Shown here one piece after another: positions 22,857-35,333 of a stretch of 64,000 nt of DNA (positions are counted from its first letter, which is position 1; every line of letters starts with the position of its first letter). A program made the position numbers and the translations under genes. Source of the stretch: Metarhizium brunneum. Its lineage: Eukaryota > Ascomycota > Sordariomycetes > Hypocreales > Clavicipitaceae. The stretch covers positions 1,984,001 to 2,048,000 of the forward strand of contig NC_089423.1 of assembly GCF_013426205.1 (NCBI RefSeq). Reading direction: 5' to 3'. The notes under the pieces were generated by a model. It saw only the letters and a program-made list of their open reading frames with translations, was not told the origin of the DNA and made no database searches.

Positions 22857-24027
22857 GTTGAGCGAGCAGCTCAGGCTCAATAGCTGTGAGGTGTCCAAGC
22901 TGTGTGACAATGACGAAGCGAATGAGTTCCCATGACCGGCTCAAACTACGTAATATACAGCTTACAAACGAAGCTTTGATGACGCGGCTCAGGATATTTG
23001 GACTATTGCTGACGCCAAGCCAAATTGAAGAACGCCTCGTCAGCATCAGGATACCACGGAGACCATATCGTGGGGGAACCAAGGTGAGCGAAGGGCATGC
23101 TGCTTTGCCTTGTGGGGTTTAGATCCTGCTGATGTGGGATCAGATAATCTTATCAGATGAATCGCTGCAAGGTTTCTCACCACGTTGGGGTATCACGAGT
23201 TGCTTAATCTTTCAAGCCGTGTACACATCTTGGTGTCGTCGCCCGTGGCCTCTTTCTTTTTCCTTTGTCATGGATAGCACGTCATGGAACTGGACGGTGT
23301 GGTGTTTGGCCGGTCCTTCGGTTCTTGATCTTGGTCTCGCGCCTAAATAGAGGTATCTTGGTGGTTAGTTCTCGTTGTTCTGCCGACAATGATTCAGGGG
23401 GGGTGGCCCACGACACTGGCCGTTGGGGTTGTGGCATAGTTTTACCTTGTGCTTGCACCACTTTATGGGCCTTTATGAGGGAAACGGCATTTCTTGTGGG
23501 ACAAAATGTAGTGTAGCCAACTCAACTGCCGAAAAACGCAAGAATCTTCGCTCTCTGCCACGGATCCTGGGCCGCAATCTCTGGCATCGAGTTGTGGCTG
23601 CTTTGATGTTCCTTTACCAAAGCAGCTCGAGTGAAAGCCCCGACATAGGACAGAATCTCATATTCGTGCCGCATGTTCTTGCTCGTATTTGCACACGAAT
23701 CCATCACGTCAAGTGATTCATGCACCGCCCATCGCAGGATAGCAACTTGCAGTCTCCCTAGTAATTTCTGCGTCCCATTCCTACTGTTAATCGCTCCTTC
23801 CGAAAGGGGCTGCCACATGGATTCTGGACAACTTGTCTTAATTTAGCTTCGTCCTAGACGTGGCAAGAGAACCTGTTGGGGCCCATGGCCTAATTGATTC
23901 AGTAGACTCAAAGTAATAAAGTGTTGCTTCCCCCCGTTGGCAAAACCGACTAATGGCGGGTCTCTCGTGTTCGGCGTTAAAGAGCGCTCAATTCTATGGA
24001 AATACTGTCTAATTCTCTGACAAGACC
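22857..24027. other. intergenic, no supported gene
   Basis: Upstream of the broken hydrolase and downstream of the S28 peptidase. Short open frames exist on both strands (for example 23522-23818 minus) but none has a motif I trust. Confidence 0.45.
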
Positions 24028-25770
24028 TCAAAGTTCGAGTCCAGATCTAGCGTGACGCGGTTTCTCGAACTCCCTCAGCCATTGCTTCACAATCTCAACT
24101 TCGTCTCGTTGTATGTCTTGAATCGCCTTGGGCCGTACAGACCACCTGTCGGGACCGAGGCTCTTCACGTCTAGTCCATTCTCGTCCCAGTGATGTACAC
24201 CCCAGTCGATGAGCTCAAAGGGCTCCGACGGAGTTGACTGCCGGCTGGGCAAACCAATCGCATGGACACCTGCACTTCGCCATGGGTCCTGCTTACCGTC
24301 AATTAGCGCAACCCGGGGATAGCTAAAGTTGAAGCCGCCATGCTTGTTGATAATTCCAACATTCGGGCGAGATTTGATGTTGAAGAAGCTCTCGCATCTG
24401 TATGAGGCGAACTTGGCCGTAAGCGCTCGCGAAATCATAGGAAGACGGTCCTTGGGGGTGGAAGCTCCGCCCATGAAGTATCCCCATCTATTTTCCATCC
24501 GTGTGAGTGATTAGTCCGTCCTTTAGACCTGGCGCTAACAGTCATGAAGATGCACTCACTCTGTGCAGGTCTGGTATAACCAGCTGCGCTGCCAAGTATT
24601 CTCATTGATCTCTGTTGTACTTTTTTCATAGCGGACTGACAAGCACTCTCGCAGCGACTTTCCTCTACATCTTCTCGTGTCTCGCTTGACGTTGTCTTTT
24701 ATGTACCCAATATAGTTGAGCATGCGCATTGTCAATGGCTTGCTGCTGTCATGGGCATGACCAGCCGCCTCGACATGATATCGAACACGTTCTAACAGAT
24801 ACTCTGTGCTCTTAAAAAGAAGCGAATCGGAGGTAATAATGGCACAGAACGTCCCAAAGCCCAGGTCGTCCAGATCCGGGTCCCAGTTGGTCCCTTGGAG
24901 AGAAGGCAACTGGTCTGAAAGGTAACTGGCAAATTCATCATCAAACAAGTCTCTCAACCCGAAAATTTCCTTGATTTCAAGTTGATCCCTGGGGGACCCC
25001 TTGAGCAGGGCATGATCGATAATGGCGGTCAGTTCCTGAATGGTGGGCGAGCACTCCCCGGGAGCAAAGTAACGTGTCGATTCGTGATACTGCCAGTAGT
25101 CATCGATTGCGACGGTGACGCCAGATGAGGAGATGGCGCCCCAAAATACATCAGGGTAGAGCTTCCGAGCAATAGCGACGAATCCTCCTGCATAGGAGCC
25201 ACCATAGAGGATATGAGGAGTTTCAGGAGCAGTTAGGTTGAGTTGTTCGTGTCCCGGAATCTTGAGGTTTTTGGAAAAGAAAGCCGTGTCAGCAAGAGCC
25301 TGGTCTGTTGTCAGGAAACGGTAGTTCTCGGTAGTAGCGCTATCGGTTGGCCAGCTGGTTCCATAGTAACGGTGTTCCAAGACAATGCCAACACCGCCCG
25401 TGGCCTGGGTGAGAATGGAGGCAATGCCATGATCAAGGAAGGGCAAGCGCCCTTCACTGCTGAACTCCCCAGAATGCAGGATAATGACCGGGCCCCCTTT
25501 CTTGTAGTGGGATACGTCGGCCCAGTAACGAAGGTTGAAGGAGCCATTGGAGTGAGGCTGATATTTGGTTTCATTGTGGAAGTGGTCAATTGGCACGGAC
25601 ATGTTGTATGCCTTGATGTTGCTGCTAATCTGCGCGGCCGCGGGTTCCTCGTCTTCGTCTGGAACTGGGACAGGTCTGACGCTTCCCGGAAGTCGTGGGC
25701 CACCAGGATACAGCGCAGCCACCTGGCTGGCCCCAAGACCCAGCGCGATATAGAAGTTACGGATCTTCAT
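24028..25770 (-). CDS. secreted serine carboxypeptidase, S28 family (PRCP/DPP2-like)
   Basis: Two exons (24560-25770, 24028-24487; 72 nt intron) give 556 residues. A signal peptide (MKIRNFYIALGLGASQVAAL) is followed by a Pro-rich spacer and the S28 fold: PIDHF near residue 60, LEHRYYG near 131-137, and the nucleophile motif YGGSYAGG with Ser192. After the intron come CTEWGYF, LIDGKQDPW (Asp471) and DWGVHHWDENG (His502/503), completing a Ser-Asp-His triad. Family members cleave prolyl bonds near peptide ends, often at acid pH, outside the cell or in the vacuole. The splice is supported because CTE|WGYF is a continuous conserved block. Confidence 0.92.
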
Positions 25771-26553
25771 GTTGATGGTGTAGGAAGTTTGGTTGCCAAA
25801 CGATCAACGCCTCGAGTGAGCCGGAAATGGAGGTGGCTGCGTCCCCGGATGGCCAGGTAAGGATACTGTCTCACAGGCTTTGCCGCCTGCTTTGTAGGAA
25901 TTCGAGATTCGGGGGCAACCAGTCGGTACTTAAATGTTGGCTTGACGACATCTGGAATCGGATGGTTGTTTGCGGTAGCCCGTGCTGGGCGCGCGGATAT
26001 GCATTGAGTTGGGCCATTGGCTGTACTTCTCCGTTGGCCCTCAGCTTTTAACTTATGCAAGGTTAACAAGGTCCGCCTTTTCCGTTGACGATACCAATGG
26101 GCCCTTCCTTTTTTTACCATATTTGACCCTCCCTCCACTGCGAAGACAAGGTAAGTCCTGGACTGATACGCGTTTAGCTGCCCTCAATGTCAATCTTAAG
26201 GTGGATGGCAGTGGTACCCGACACTGCGGGCCCAGAACCAACAACACCTGTGGTGGATCACGTTGAAATGGTTACAATCATTCCCAATCCATGACGATGT
26301 GTGAGCTGCTGACTGTGAGACTAGGACGTGGTGGGCAGGTGGATGTTGTGTTGCTCGTGATATGGAGACTGAACAGGGCGAAGGCGGACCATGGGAGAAC
26401 CCCGCAGATCAGTACATGTGTACGTACTTGAGTACATTGTAAACCGCAGCCTGCGAAGAATCTTTTGTCATTAGAATACATTAAGGGAAGGTGCTACGCT
26501 GCGTGGATTGCATCATCAGAGCAACCAGACAAGTGACTTCCTCGGATCTTTCT
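25771..26553. other. intergenic
   Basis: Promoter of the S28 gene and 3' flank of the GH31 gene. No other gene is visible. Confidence 0.5.
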
Positions 26554-29019
26554 TCACATCCGACTATCTGCCAATAGAAATTCCTTCAACACAAGTCTCA
26601 GGTCGGGATCCATGTCGGTCGCATCAACCTCCGACGCACGCACCGCAGCACTCACACCCTTGCGACTCAAAATACTGTCGATGGCCTTCTTGGTGTTGTA
26701 TGAAATTTGAGCAGCAAACACAACCGGGTCGGCTAATGCCAGAGGGTCATTGATGGCCAGTTTCACCTCGGGCCCAAACTTGATGAAGGCGCTCCCGCCG
26801 GGAGGAATCTTGCCGACTTTAATCAGCAAACCCAACCCGCCGCCTTCTTGCGACGTACTCGTTTTGACTACTGCTTGATCTATGCGGACCTCTGGAGACT
26901 GGGCGGTTTTATATCCCAGCAGTCGAATGCTCCAGTCTCGAGCTTTCGGCGCCTTGCCCTCCCCGGATGGATGGATTGTAATTGTTCCTGTGGATTGGGT
27001 GAATGAAATGGGCGTCCTGCGCCAAGCGACTGGTTTATCAGTCGAGGCATTACTGCGGTCTTCATCTTCTTCCAGAAGTTCGAACTTGCCATCAGCTCCG
27101 ATCACGACCACTACTTCAAGGCCATCAGGGTTATCGCACCCATTTCCGGGCACCAGGTTTGCATCGAGCGGTACAATTGCCCCTTGCTTCAACAACACAG
27201 GTGCGTTGTCCAGGGTCCGATTCAGCCATAAGAACCTGTCGCCGTCATACACAACACCCGTGAAGAAGTCAATATATCGGCCCGGAGGCAGCCACGCCTT
27301 GACTTTGCCGGTTTTTGTAGCCACATTCTGTGGCGATGTAATTGGTGCAACAATCATTTCTGTACCAAAGTAATACTGGTTGGGCACTTTGTATGCCTCA
27401 TCTCTATCTGGATACTCCCAGTACATGGGTTGAACCAATGGATAGCCCTCTTCTGCAGCACGAGCGTTCATGGTATGCAAGTAAGGAATCAGCCGATGCC
27501 GCAAGCGCATGAACTTGGTAATAACATCTCGAGGACCCTGTCCAGAGCCAGCAGGCAGCTTCCACGGCTCCTTGCATACCCATCGCGTCTTTGTAGAGTG
27601 TAGTCTCATAATGGGAGACAGCACGCCAAGCTGGACCCAGCGCGACGTGAGGTCGTCGTCTCTAATCCCCAGCATGTGGCCACCAATATCATGACTCCAC
27701 CAGCCGTAACCGATGTTGCTCGCCGTTGCTGTGAACTCGGGCTGGAAGGCCAGCGAGTCCCATGAAACGATGGTATCGCCTGAAAATCCGATGGGATATC
27801 GCTGGCTTCCGGGGCCGGCATATCTCGAAAATATAATGGGTCGACCTCCATCCCCTTCGCTGGGCTTTCTCTCTGCCTGAAGTCGCTTATTGTGTAGAAA
27901 GTGAAAGTGATTCAGTAGCCACAACGGATCGAGGCCTGGAAGTCGAGAATACGGTCCCTGCTGCCAATCGATCCACCAGAAGTCAACGCCGTCGTCTTCC
28001 AGATGCTTGATTAGAATGTCGAAGTATGCTCTGAGGAATGTAGGGTCTGTGCAATCGAACGGAATCGTTTCTTTGCTGGACGCGTCAAAATTAAGGGCTT
28101 TCGCCATGGCCGCATACATGTCCTCGTAGTTGGCGATGCCTTCCGCCGGATGCTCATTGAGCGAAGTCTTGAGTTTCCGGTCGTGAAGCGCCTTGATGAA
28201 TGCCTTTGGATTGGGAAACAGGCTTTTATTCCAGGTGTATCCGGTCCACCCCGTCACGCCGGCGGCAGCAACGACGGGATCTTTGACTAGATGCCAGTCC
28301 ATGTCTATTACGCCGACTGCGAGTGGAACACGAATACTCTTGAACATGTCGATGAGCTCCAAATAGGACTCGGCAGTGTATTCGTAGTATCGGCTCCACC
28401 AGTTTCCAAGTGTCCATCGTGGAAGGAGGGGTTGCGAGCCAGATATCTGGTAAAGAGCTTTTACTGCTTCCCGATAGTCCCGACCGTAACAGAAGAGGTA
28501 GCCGTCTACACGGCCAGTTCCAGCTCGCCGCGGGGCCACGAAGCCATCCTCGGTGAAGAGCATTGTGTCAGAATCGTCGATGCTAGCGAAGCCATCACGA
28601 GACGCCACCCCTGGGCCAACAGCAATTCGGCCGTCGGCTCCGTCGAGTGTTCTGCAGGTGCCTCCGAGATTCTGCCCTTGTTCTCCATAGCGCCAGGTAT
28701 GACCTGTGTATCCAGAGACGACGGCGAAGAAGCCATACGGTGTGAATTCCTGCTTATTGTACGTCATGTGAAACCGAGCCGTGATGACTTCCAGCCAGGC
28801 ATCCGACTCTCGCACCTGGTAGTAGAGCACGCCCTGAGGCTCTCTATGGACAGCGAATGCCGACGGGCGGTCTTCAAACTGCCCATCCGGGGCCCATTCA
28901 TATCGCAGCACACCGTCGGCGAGGACTGTGAACCGGTATTTGTCGCCCTTCCTGCCCCCAACATATGGTGACGACTGGGCAGATGGTTGCGTATCGGCTT
29001 GGACCTGCATGCGGACCAT
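26554..29019 (-). CDS. glycoside hydrolase family 31 (alpha-glucosidase/alpha-xylosidase type)
   Basis: One exon, 821 residues from the ATG at 29019 (MVRMQ). The catalytic barrel is complete: LPRWTLGNWWSRYY, VIDMDWH, the nucleophile block DFWWIDWQQG (Asp351) and the acid/base block FSGDTIVSW (Asp415), then WWSHDIGGH and RLHSTKTRW. C-terminal beta domains follow. GH31 enzymes retain configuration and release alpha-linked glucose or xylose from oligosaccharides. No signal peptide is seen, so it is probably intracellular or imported. The frame is open upstream, but the next in-frame start-like codon is GTG, so the ATG is preferred; the exact N-terminus is uncertain by some 20 residues. Substrate specificity cannot be told from motifs alone. 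Confidence 0.92.
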   Translation of the reverse strand: MVRMQVQADTQPSAQSSPYVGGRKGDKYRFTVLADGVLRYEWAPDGQFEDRPSAFAVHREPQGVLYYQVRESDAWLEVITARFHMTYNKQEFTPYGFFAVVSGYTGHTWRYGEQGQNLGGTCRTLDGADGRIAVGPGVASRDGFASIDDSDTMLFTEDGFVAPRRAGTGRVDGYLFCYGRDYREAVKALYQISGSQPLLPRWTLGNWWSRYYEYTAESYLELIDMFKSIRVPLAVGVIDMDWHLVKDPVVAAAGVTGWTGYTWNKSLFPNPKAFIKALHDRKLKTSLNEHPAEGIANYEDMYAAMAKALNFDASSKETIPFDCTDPTFLRAYFDILIKHLEDDGVDFWWIDWQQGPYSRLPGLDPLWLLNHFHFLHNKRLQAERKPSEGDGGRPIIFSRYAGPGSQRYPIGFSGDTIVSWDSLAFQPEFTATASNIGYGWWSHDIGGHMLGIRDDDLTSRWVQLGVLSPIMRLHSTKTRWVCKEPWKLPAGSGQGPRDVITKFMRLRHRLIPYLHTMNARAAEEGYPLVQPMYWEYPDRDEAYKVPNQYYFGTEMIVAPITSPQNVATKTGKVKAWLPPGRYIDFFTGVVYDGDRFLWLNRTLDNAPVLLKQGAIVPLDANLVPGNGCDNPDGLEVVVVIGADGKFELLEEDEDRSNASTDKPVAWRRTPISFTQSTGTITIHPSGEGKAPKARDWSIRLLGYKTAQSPEVRIDQAVVKTSTSQEGGGLGLLIKVGKIPPGGSAFIKFGPEVKLAINDPLALADPVVFAAQISYNTKKAIDSILSRKGVSAAVRASEVDATDMDPDLRLVLKEFLLADSRM

Positions 29020-30075
29020 GGTGACTCGCCAAAGCTCAACGACGCGGTAAGTCTGCCGGTGCTGGGGAGGCACTGTGATGGGGGATGGCGGGTGAAGCTC
29101 TCGATGAACAATCTTGGGCTTGCGATCGGAGCCCGATTTAAGCGATTGTTACACAGAACAAGCGTCAGGTCAACTTCTGAAGCCGTTATCGGAGGTCCAG
29201 CTTGACCGTGCGGAATATTGTCTCAAATAATAATACTCGACCATGGGGATATGTATATAGGCCACTCAAGCCAAGATATGGAACCAACTTGACGTTTGGA
29301 TTTCTGTCTTGAGTAAAATGAGGCGTCAAGCTTCCCCGCAGCCACTTTGACACCAGGGGGGGCGGAGAACCTTGCATTCCTCGGTTTCAATGCAGCGCCG
29401 CTCCACGAGGATTGCATTTACATTGGGAAGCCTGGAAATGTGAGCAACGAAGATGAGAATCGTGAATGGCAATGTTGGGCCAACTAGCCTCTGGGAGGGT
29501 TTGGTTATGGCCGGCAATGGGGACAATGTGCAACGAGGCTACCGAGACACACATATCCGCAGTGTGCAATTCGTCTGCCACGCGTCGTGTGCATCATTAT
29601 AGCAGAACTTACAAGACATGGTGGCTCCATATACTGGCCATATATTAGATGATACACTGATTGTAGTTATGGATTCGTTTCCGTAAATCTGAAGCGACAC
29701 GTCTTTGGCCCTTCCGGGTCCTCGACGAATCCAATTGGCTGTACTGCTGCACAGCGGCCAAGATGGTGAGGCAAGGTGAAATATTCACCGAGCTAGAAAC
29801 GATGCATTGCATGACAGGGGCGCGGAAGTCTTGGCAAATACTGAAGCAGTTGACGTTTTCTCGACTTTGAATGGTGTTATATGTGGGGCGAGTATTGCAA
29901 TCTAACTTGGGAAGTGAAACCATGATTAAAACATCCTACTCCGCCTCGTGGACAGAAGTTCCAAGTTGCAGACTTCGTCCCTGTCAAGCTTCAATTCCTT
30001 GCAAACTCTCTCGCGAGCCGTCGTTAGTTCCAGTACCAGATCCCCAGCTTTCCATTGTCTTGTACAACCTCCAAA
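29020..30075. promoter_or_regulatory. divergent intergenic region between GH31 and 2-hydroxyacid dehydrogenase genes
   Basis: The two flanking genes are transcribed away from each other, so both promoters lie here. I see no further gene. Confidence 0.45.
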
Positions 30076-31350
30076 ATGACCCTAATTCAAGTGAATACCA
30101 ACTCAACCCTCAACGGCCACAAGCTGCTCGCCATCACGCCCTGGCCATTCCCGCACGACTTTCTTGGCCATCTGCATACTCGCTTTCCAGGTCTCTCCAT
30201 CGCCCTTTACAAGGCTCCCTTTGGCAAGGGAAACTGGAACGACATCCCAGAGGAGGACAAAAAGGACGTCACCATACTAGTAACCGGGACCTGTTTCCCG
30301 ACGCTGGAACAGGCCCCCAAGCTGCAATTTGTGCAGGTGCTGAGTGCGGGCGCAGATTTCGTCCTGGACGCTCCGGCATTCAAGAATAGTGATATCCCGT
30401 TTTGCACAGCGAACGGCGTGCATGGGTGAGCGCGCCTTGCTCGGGACCTGGGAGGTGTAGGCTGATGATGTGTTGTGATTAGACCCCAGATATCGGAGTG
30501 GGTGATTGGCACATTCTTGGCCCATAAGAAGAAGCGTGAGTTTGAGACCGAGGCCCCCTTTTGCATCCATGATGGCCGGGCTGGTTAACTGACATGGCGC
30601 AACCACCTAGTACCCCAATATCTGGAGTTGCAACACAATGCTCAATGGCGGAGGCTCAGCGAACCAGATGACACCGTGGGACAGCGTGTGTGAGTGGCCT
30701 CATTCCTTCTGCGCTCATCACTGGGATATTAACGAAAAAAATAAACCAGGGGAATCCTGGGATATGGCAGCATCGGCCGACAAGTAGCTCGCATCTGCAA
30801 CGCCATAGGCATGGATGTGCATGCATATACTCTGCATCCTCGCAAAACGCCAGAATCTCGCCGCGACGAGACCTACACACCCCCGGGGCTGGGTGACCCC
30901 GAGGGCATCTTCCCTAGTAAATGGTTCTCGGGCAGTTCCAAAAAGGAGCTCCATGACTTCCTGGACTCTGGTTTGGACCTGCTGGTCCTGTCAGCGCCGC
31001 TCACCAAAAGCACTGTCGGTCTCATATCGCACCAAGAGTTCAACATACTCGGTAAAAAGAAGGCATTCGTGTCTAATATTTCAAGAGGGCAGATGATAAA
31101 CACGGATGCGTTTGTTGAAGCCCTCGAGGGGGAGGTCATTCGCGGTGCGGCCATTGATGTCACAGATCCAGAGCCCTTGCCCGACGGGCACAAGTTGTGG
31201 ACGACCAAGAATTTGATCATCACGCCCCATGTAAGCGGAGCGACAACGGCGTATGCGAAGAGGTTTTTGGCGATTTTAGAGGACAATTTGGAAAGGTTCA
31301 GTCAGGGGAGAAAGTTGACGAATGAGGTCAGCAGAAAGGACGGCTATTAA
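30076..31350 (+). CDS. D-isomer-specific 2-hydroxyacid dehydrogenase, NAD(P)-dependent
   Basis: Four exons (30076-30425, 30483-30535, 30611-30689, 30750-31350) join in phase to 360 residues. The N-terminal substrate half has LQFVQVLSAGAD, then PQISEWVIGTFLAHKK across introns 1 and 2. The nucleotide-binding half opens with GILGYGSIGRQVA, the GxGxxG motif. The catalytic Arg, Glu and His sit in SNISRGQM (Arg273), TDPEPLP (Glu302) and ITPHVSGAT (His321). The family reduces 2-keto acids such as glyoxylate, hydroxypyruvate or phenylpyruvate to D-hydroxy acids, or the reverse. The 53 and 79 nt exons are only visible after splicing. The gene converges on the NACHT gene with an 81 bp gap. Confidence 0.9.
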
Positions 31351-31431
31351 CATGGTACGTGTTTCAAATCTGGCAGTAACTGTTCGGAATTAATCAACAT
31401 GCGCGATACGAGATGAAATGGCAAATCTTTT

Positions 31432-34400
31432 TCAGATATTCTTGGGCCGTAGCGCGTACTGAGCTTGTTCCCCTTTGCCCTGTTGCTTGCCGACCACGAG
31501 TTCCTTCAGCTCTGCCAACTCAACAGCGCCATACGTCTCGTCCAACAACTCCAGCACGCCCAGGGCCGTGACTTCTGAATCCCACCTATCGGCCGCGATG
31601 ACGGCCTGACGGTCCGCCTCTCCAACCTCCAAGAACAGACGAACAATGTCCGCCCACCGAGCAGTACCGTCGGTATCGACGTCATAGTAGGCTATGAATC
31701 CTCTACGGCGAGCATCACGCAAGTGACGCAGCAACGCCAACCACGGCGTTCTTGGCGTGCGGGTCATGAAGTCTGCGTACTCGTGGTTCGGCCCAGGGTT
31801 AATGCGACACCTGTTCCGGAGGAGGAACTCGACGAGCGCCGGGTCAGAGAGCGGAAAGATGGTCTTCATGCGAGAGCATGTAAACTCGGTTGCATACGCC
31901 AACAGGGGCGTCGCGTCGTCTCGCTGCAACTCTTGCTGCTCCTTCGAGAGCCCCCCGCCTTGTGCCTTGCTGCGAGCAGCAACCTCTTCAGCGACGTAGC
32001 GCGCAAGGCCGAATTTGGTGGCGAGGCACAGAAACGGCTGCCATATTGGCGACGCCTTCATGCGGACCTCGTATGTGCCAAAGGCGTTTCTGGCCCAGTG
32101 GTCGTACGGGTCCTGGGGCTTGTCGAGCCAGTGCCAGCTCAGTGTCTTGTCGAGCTCATTGACAAAGGACCGCTGCAGGCCGCTTGGGTCGTTGGCGATG
32201 TGCCGAGCGTGTGTCAGCGCGAGGGCGATGTCTGGCCACCAATCGTCCAACCTGCGGTGATGCTCGATTTCCTCCAGCGGTCTCTTGAGCCGGAGAACGT
32301 ACGACCGCAGTAGACGCAGGTGAGGATCGAAATTCCGAGGCGACTGCGAAACTAGCCGGTCTTGAATCCCGGGTGCGGCCATGAGCCAGTCGCGGACTGT
32401 GCGGTGAATATAAGTCACTTTTTGAGCTGCACCGACCCTGGCATCCCGCGTGGTGTCGTCTGAAAAGCGAGGCCTTGTCGGGTTTCCTTGTCGGGTAGGG
32501 TGATGCAAGTCTAGTAGGCGAGCGAATCGGTGTGTCACCTGCCAGACTGTGGTATCGCAGCGATGATGTATGAACTGATCTTCTGCCTGCTCAATTTGCC
32601 ATGCTGTCGTCGCTGGGTCGTCCTCTTCCAACAGAGAATATGCAAGTTCCCAAACTGTCAGCGAATTCGCGGAGTCGTCTCTTACAAAGTCGGCGACTAG
32701 CTCCCGGGCGCGAACAAGCTCGAAAATCATGGCGGTTTCCGCCAGTTCAGACTGGGCGCGGTCTTCAAAGAGCAGCTTGGCAAAGAGGTCGTCAAGATCA
32801 GTCGGAAGTCGCTCAAGTATGGACACTAAGCCATCTGCACCGGAGTCGGGTTTCCATCCGGCAATCAATTCATTCACAGCCAGCCTCACCCAGAGAAACA
32901 CTCCGTCGGCGCGCTGAACGGCGTCGTCGACAATGGCTTCCCGCAACGCAGGGTGCTTCTCCAGCAATCCTCTTATTGGCATGTTTTCCAGCAGCTTGTC
33001 TGCAGTGTAGTTGAGCATATCGACATAGGTAAGATCCTGAAGCTGCATGTGCGGGACAGCGTGTTCGAATGCATTTTCGAAAACGGACCACGGACGAGAA
33101 GACAGACACATCTTGATGGAGTGTCCATGCTGGCCCATGCCGAGATGCTTGAAGAAGTTGATCATGGCCAGGTGGTCCCCGTCAAACTCGTCCAGACCAT
33201 CCACAAAAAGGCAAATCTTCCTGCTGGGCAGGGCAGCATCCATCAAGTTCTGGAAAGACGATAGTAAATCCTTAACTGGCCAGTCGAGAGATAATTGTAT
33301 GCGCTCCTTGGTAGCCATGACGCGAAGTTTCTGCCATAGCTCGGGGAACGCATCCGGAATCAGCTCCCTGTTGCTTGATAGCAACTGGTGTAGGAGTGAT
33401 CGTAGCAGACCCGTCTGAGAACGCTGATCCCGCGATCCGCTGGTCCAGAAGAAGAATCCCGCCATGCACACATGTTGGCCGTTTGCCCAAGTCTCCAGGT
33501 ATTCGCTGGTCAAGTCATGCTCGAACAGAAAGCGCATCAAGGTTGATTTTCCAGAACCAGGCTTGCCAGTGATCCAGTATATGGGACCAAGACCATCGCC
33601 GCAAAGCCAAGCCGTCAACTGATGTCCAAGTTGCTTGTTCGCGTTGTTGTATATCCAGTCAAAAGTGCTGCCGTGGGCTTCAACAACTTCCTCTTCTCTA
33701 TCATGCATGGTTTTGTACTCCAAACTTTCGAGGATGAAGTCGTATAACAGGCTTGCAGGGGCCAGCTTCGGCTTTTCCTGCACCCTGGGCATTGGGACGT
33801 TTTGCTGTAATAACCCAACGGGGCCATTTGCGACTTTGCTCTTTCGTGGCACTTTCATGACGCTCTTTTCGCCAAAGTCCATTTTGGTCCCGTACACTTC
33901 ACCTTGACCATCTCTTCGTTCCTCATCTGTGATGGGGCTCGCTTCTGGGCCGGGGTGTATTTTACAAGTCCTATTCATTGTGAGATTTCCTCCTAGTTTA
34001 CAATGACTCTTCCGACAGGAACTTACTTGAAAGAGATGGCTGCGTTGGGATTACGGCCGACGAGTTGGTGCAGACGGTCTCCCAGCGCCTCGACGTCAAC
34101 TCTTGGCCACGCCTCACGAAACGCAACTCGGGTCACGACATCTGTGCCAGCAAAGTGGGCTCTTACACGACTGAGCTTCAACAAGAGATCTTGGCCGACC
34201 TTGCGACATGCCCACGGAAGAGTGCCGCGGCATTGCCCATGTTTGGTAACGTGTTGATCAAGGGCAGCGACGATGCTGTTCAGCTTGATCGGCAGCGAGG
34301 TGAGGGGTGACGCCAGAACCAACGCGTTACCATTTCCTTGGTCAGGTTGATGTACAGAGACCAGGAAGTGGTAAATGTCGACGGCGTGTTGGAGGAAGTC

Positions 34401-34460
34401 GGCAACAGCTGGGGGCTGTTTCAACTCTGGGGAGACTACAATTGTGCTGGCTGCTGCCAT
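31432..34460 (-). CDS. NACHT-domain STAND/NLR-like protein
   Basis: Two exons (34027-34460, 31432-33970; 56 nt intron, GTAAGT donor) give 990 residues. Residues 1-145 form an alpha-helical-looking N-terminal domain that I cannot name. A basic linker follows, then a P-loop NACHT/NPHP3-like ATPase: TFDWIYNN, YWITGKPGSGKST (Walker A, residues 280-287), and KICLFVDGLDEFDGD (Walker B, about 396-406), then CLSSRPW. The C-terminal 400 residues contain no WD40, ankyrin or TPR repeats and resemble the uncharacterised tails of fungal NACHT proteins. Such STAND proteins are molecular switches, several of which control incompatibility or antiviral-type cell death. The start at 34460 (MAAAST) is the first ATG. 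The second exon alone would start at an internal Met and lose the effector-type domain. Confidence 0.87.
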
Positions 34461-35333
34461 TTTATAGCATGTAATGGCGCAGGATGCGTTCAATTTATCT
34501 ACAGTATGTATGTGTATATATGTATGAATAGCTTCGTGCGGCTGGGTGGTGCCCTCGCTCCAGAGCTAGACTACTTGTTCAAAGGACCTCTCAAAGACAT
34601 GAAACAAGTGAGAGATGGAGAGCTCGCTCATGGTGGGCGGCTGAAGTATTATATACGGCCGCCAAAGCCCCACGTAATCTGACCGGACATTTTGTTTAGC
34701 GTAAGCTGCAGACATGGATCTTTTTCAGGTTGACTTGTTCCGTAACCAGCCTAGCGATGGGGTAATCTGGGGAATAACATTGAATCCAGGCGGACTCAGA
34801 ACTCCCAAAAGTGGAGGAACCTCCGATACTTGTGATGCGTTGTAACTCTGTCTCTGTCCTTGACACACATGCCCGACTGGGCACCAACGCCGAATCAGAC
34901 AAGTTACATATTTGGCCTGCAGCCATCATGCCGACTGACAGTGCAGAGGTTTTTAAGAAATGTTGAAAGAGGGAAGAATCGTGCTTAGGGAGGCGAGGGA
35001 AACATCATCCCTTAAACTAGAAACTTGAAAGCATAGAAGCGTCCTTGAGTCTCCAAATCGTCATCCTGCAGTCCTAGTTCACGTCTAGACACCATCAGCA
35101 TTCTATAGCATCTACATAAAATACATCATACGATATAAGAAGTAAGAACATACTAGCATTTTAGGCCTTCTTTTTTTTCAACACTCCGTGTACGTATTTT
35201 GCTATCTAGTCTCATCAGCTTCAACACCAACGCCAGGGCCCAAACCTCCATCTCCCACACCGACCTTGCACACCTCCATCACATTGACAACAGCCAGCAT
35301 CGGGTCCTGCACCCGCAGGATCATACAAACACC
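34461..35333. promoter_or_regulatory. divergent intergenic region between NACHT and glycosylasparaginase genes
   Basis: Promoters of two divergent genes. A TATG/TGTA-rich stretch lies near 34500-34530. No coding region is supported. Confidence 0.45.

Noticed and set aside
24005..24050. B-box-like GTTCGAGTCC
   Set aside because: Overlaps the last codons of the S28 gene and has no tRNA fold around it.
28291..28971. 226-codon plus-strand open frame
   Set aside because: Lies fully antisense to the GH31 coding region; a shadow of GC-rich codons.
31723..32313. 196-codon plus-strand open frame
   Set aside because: Antisense to the NACHT gene and without recognisable content.
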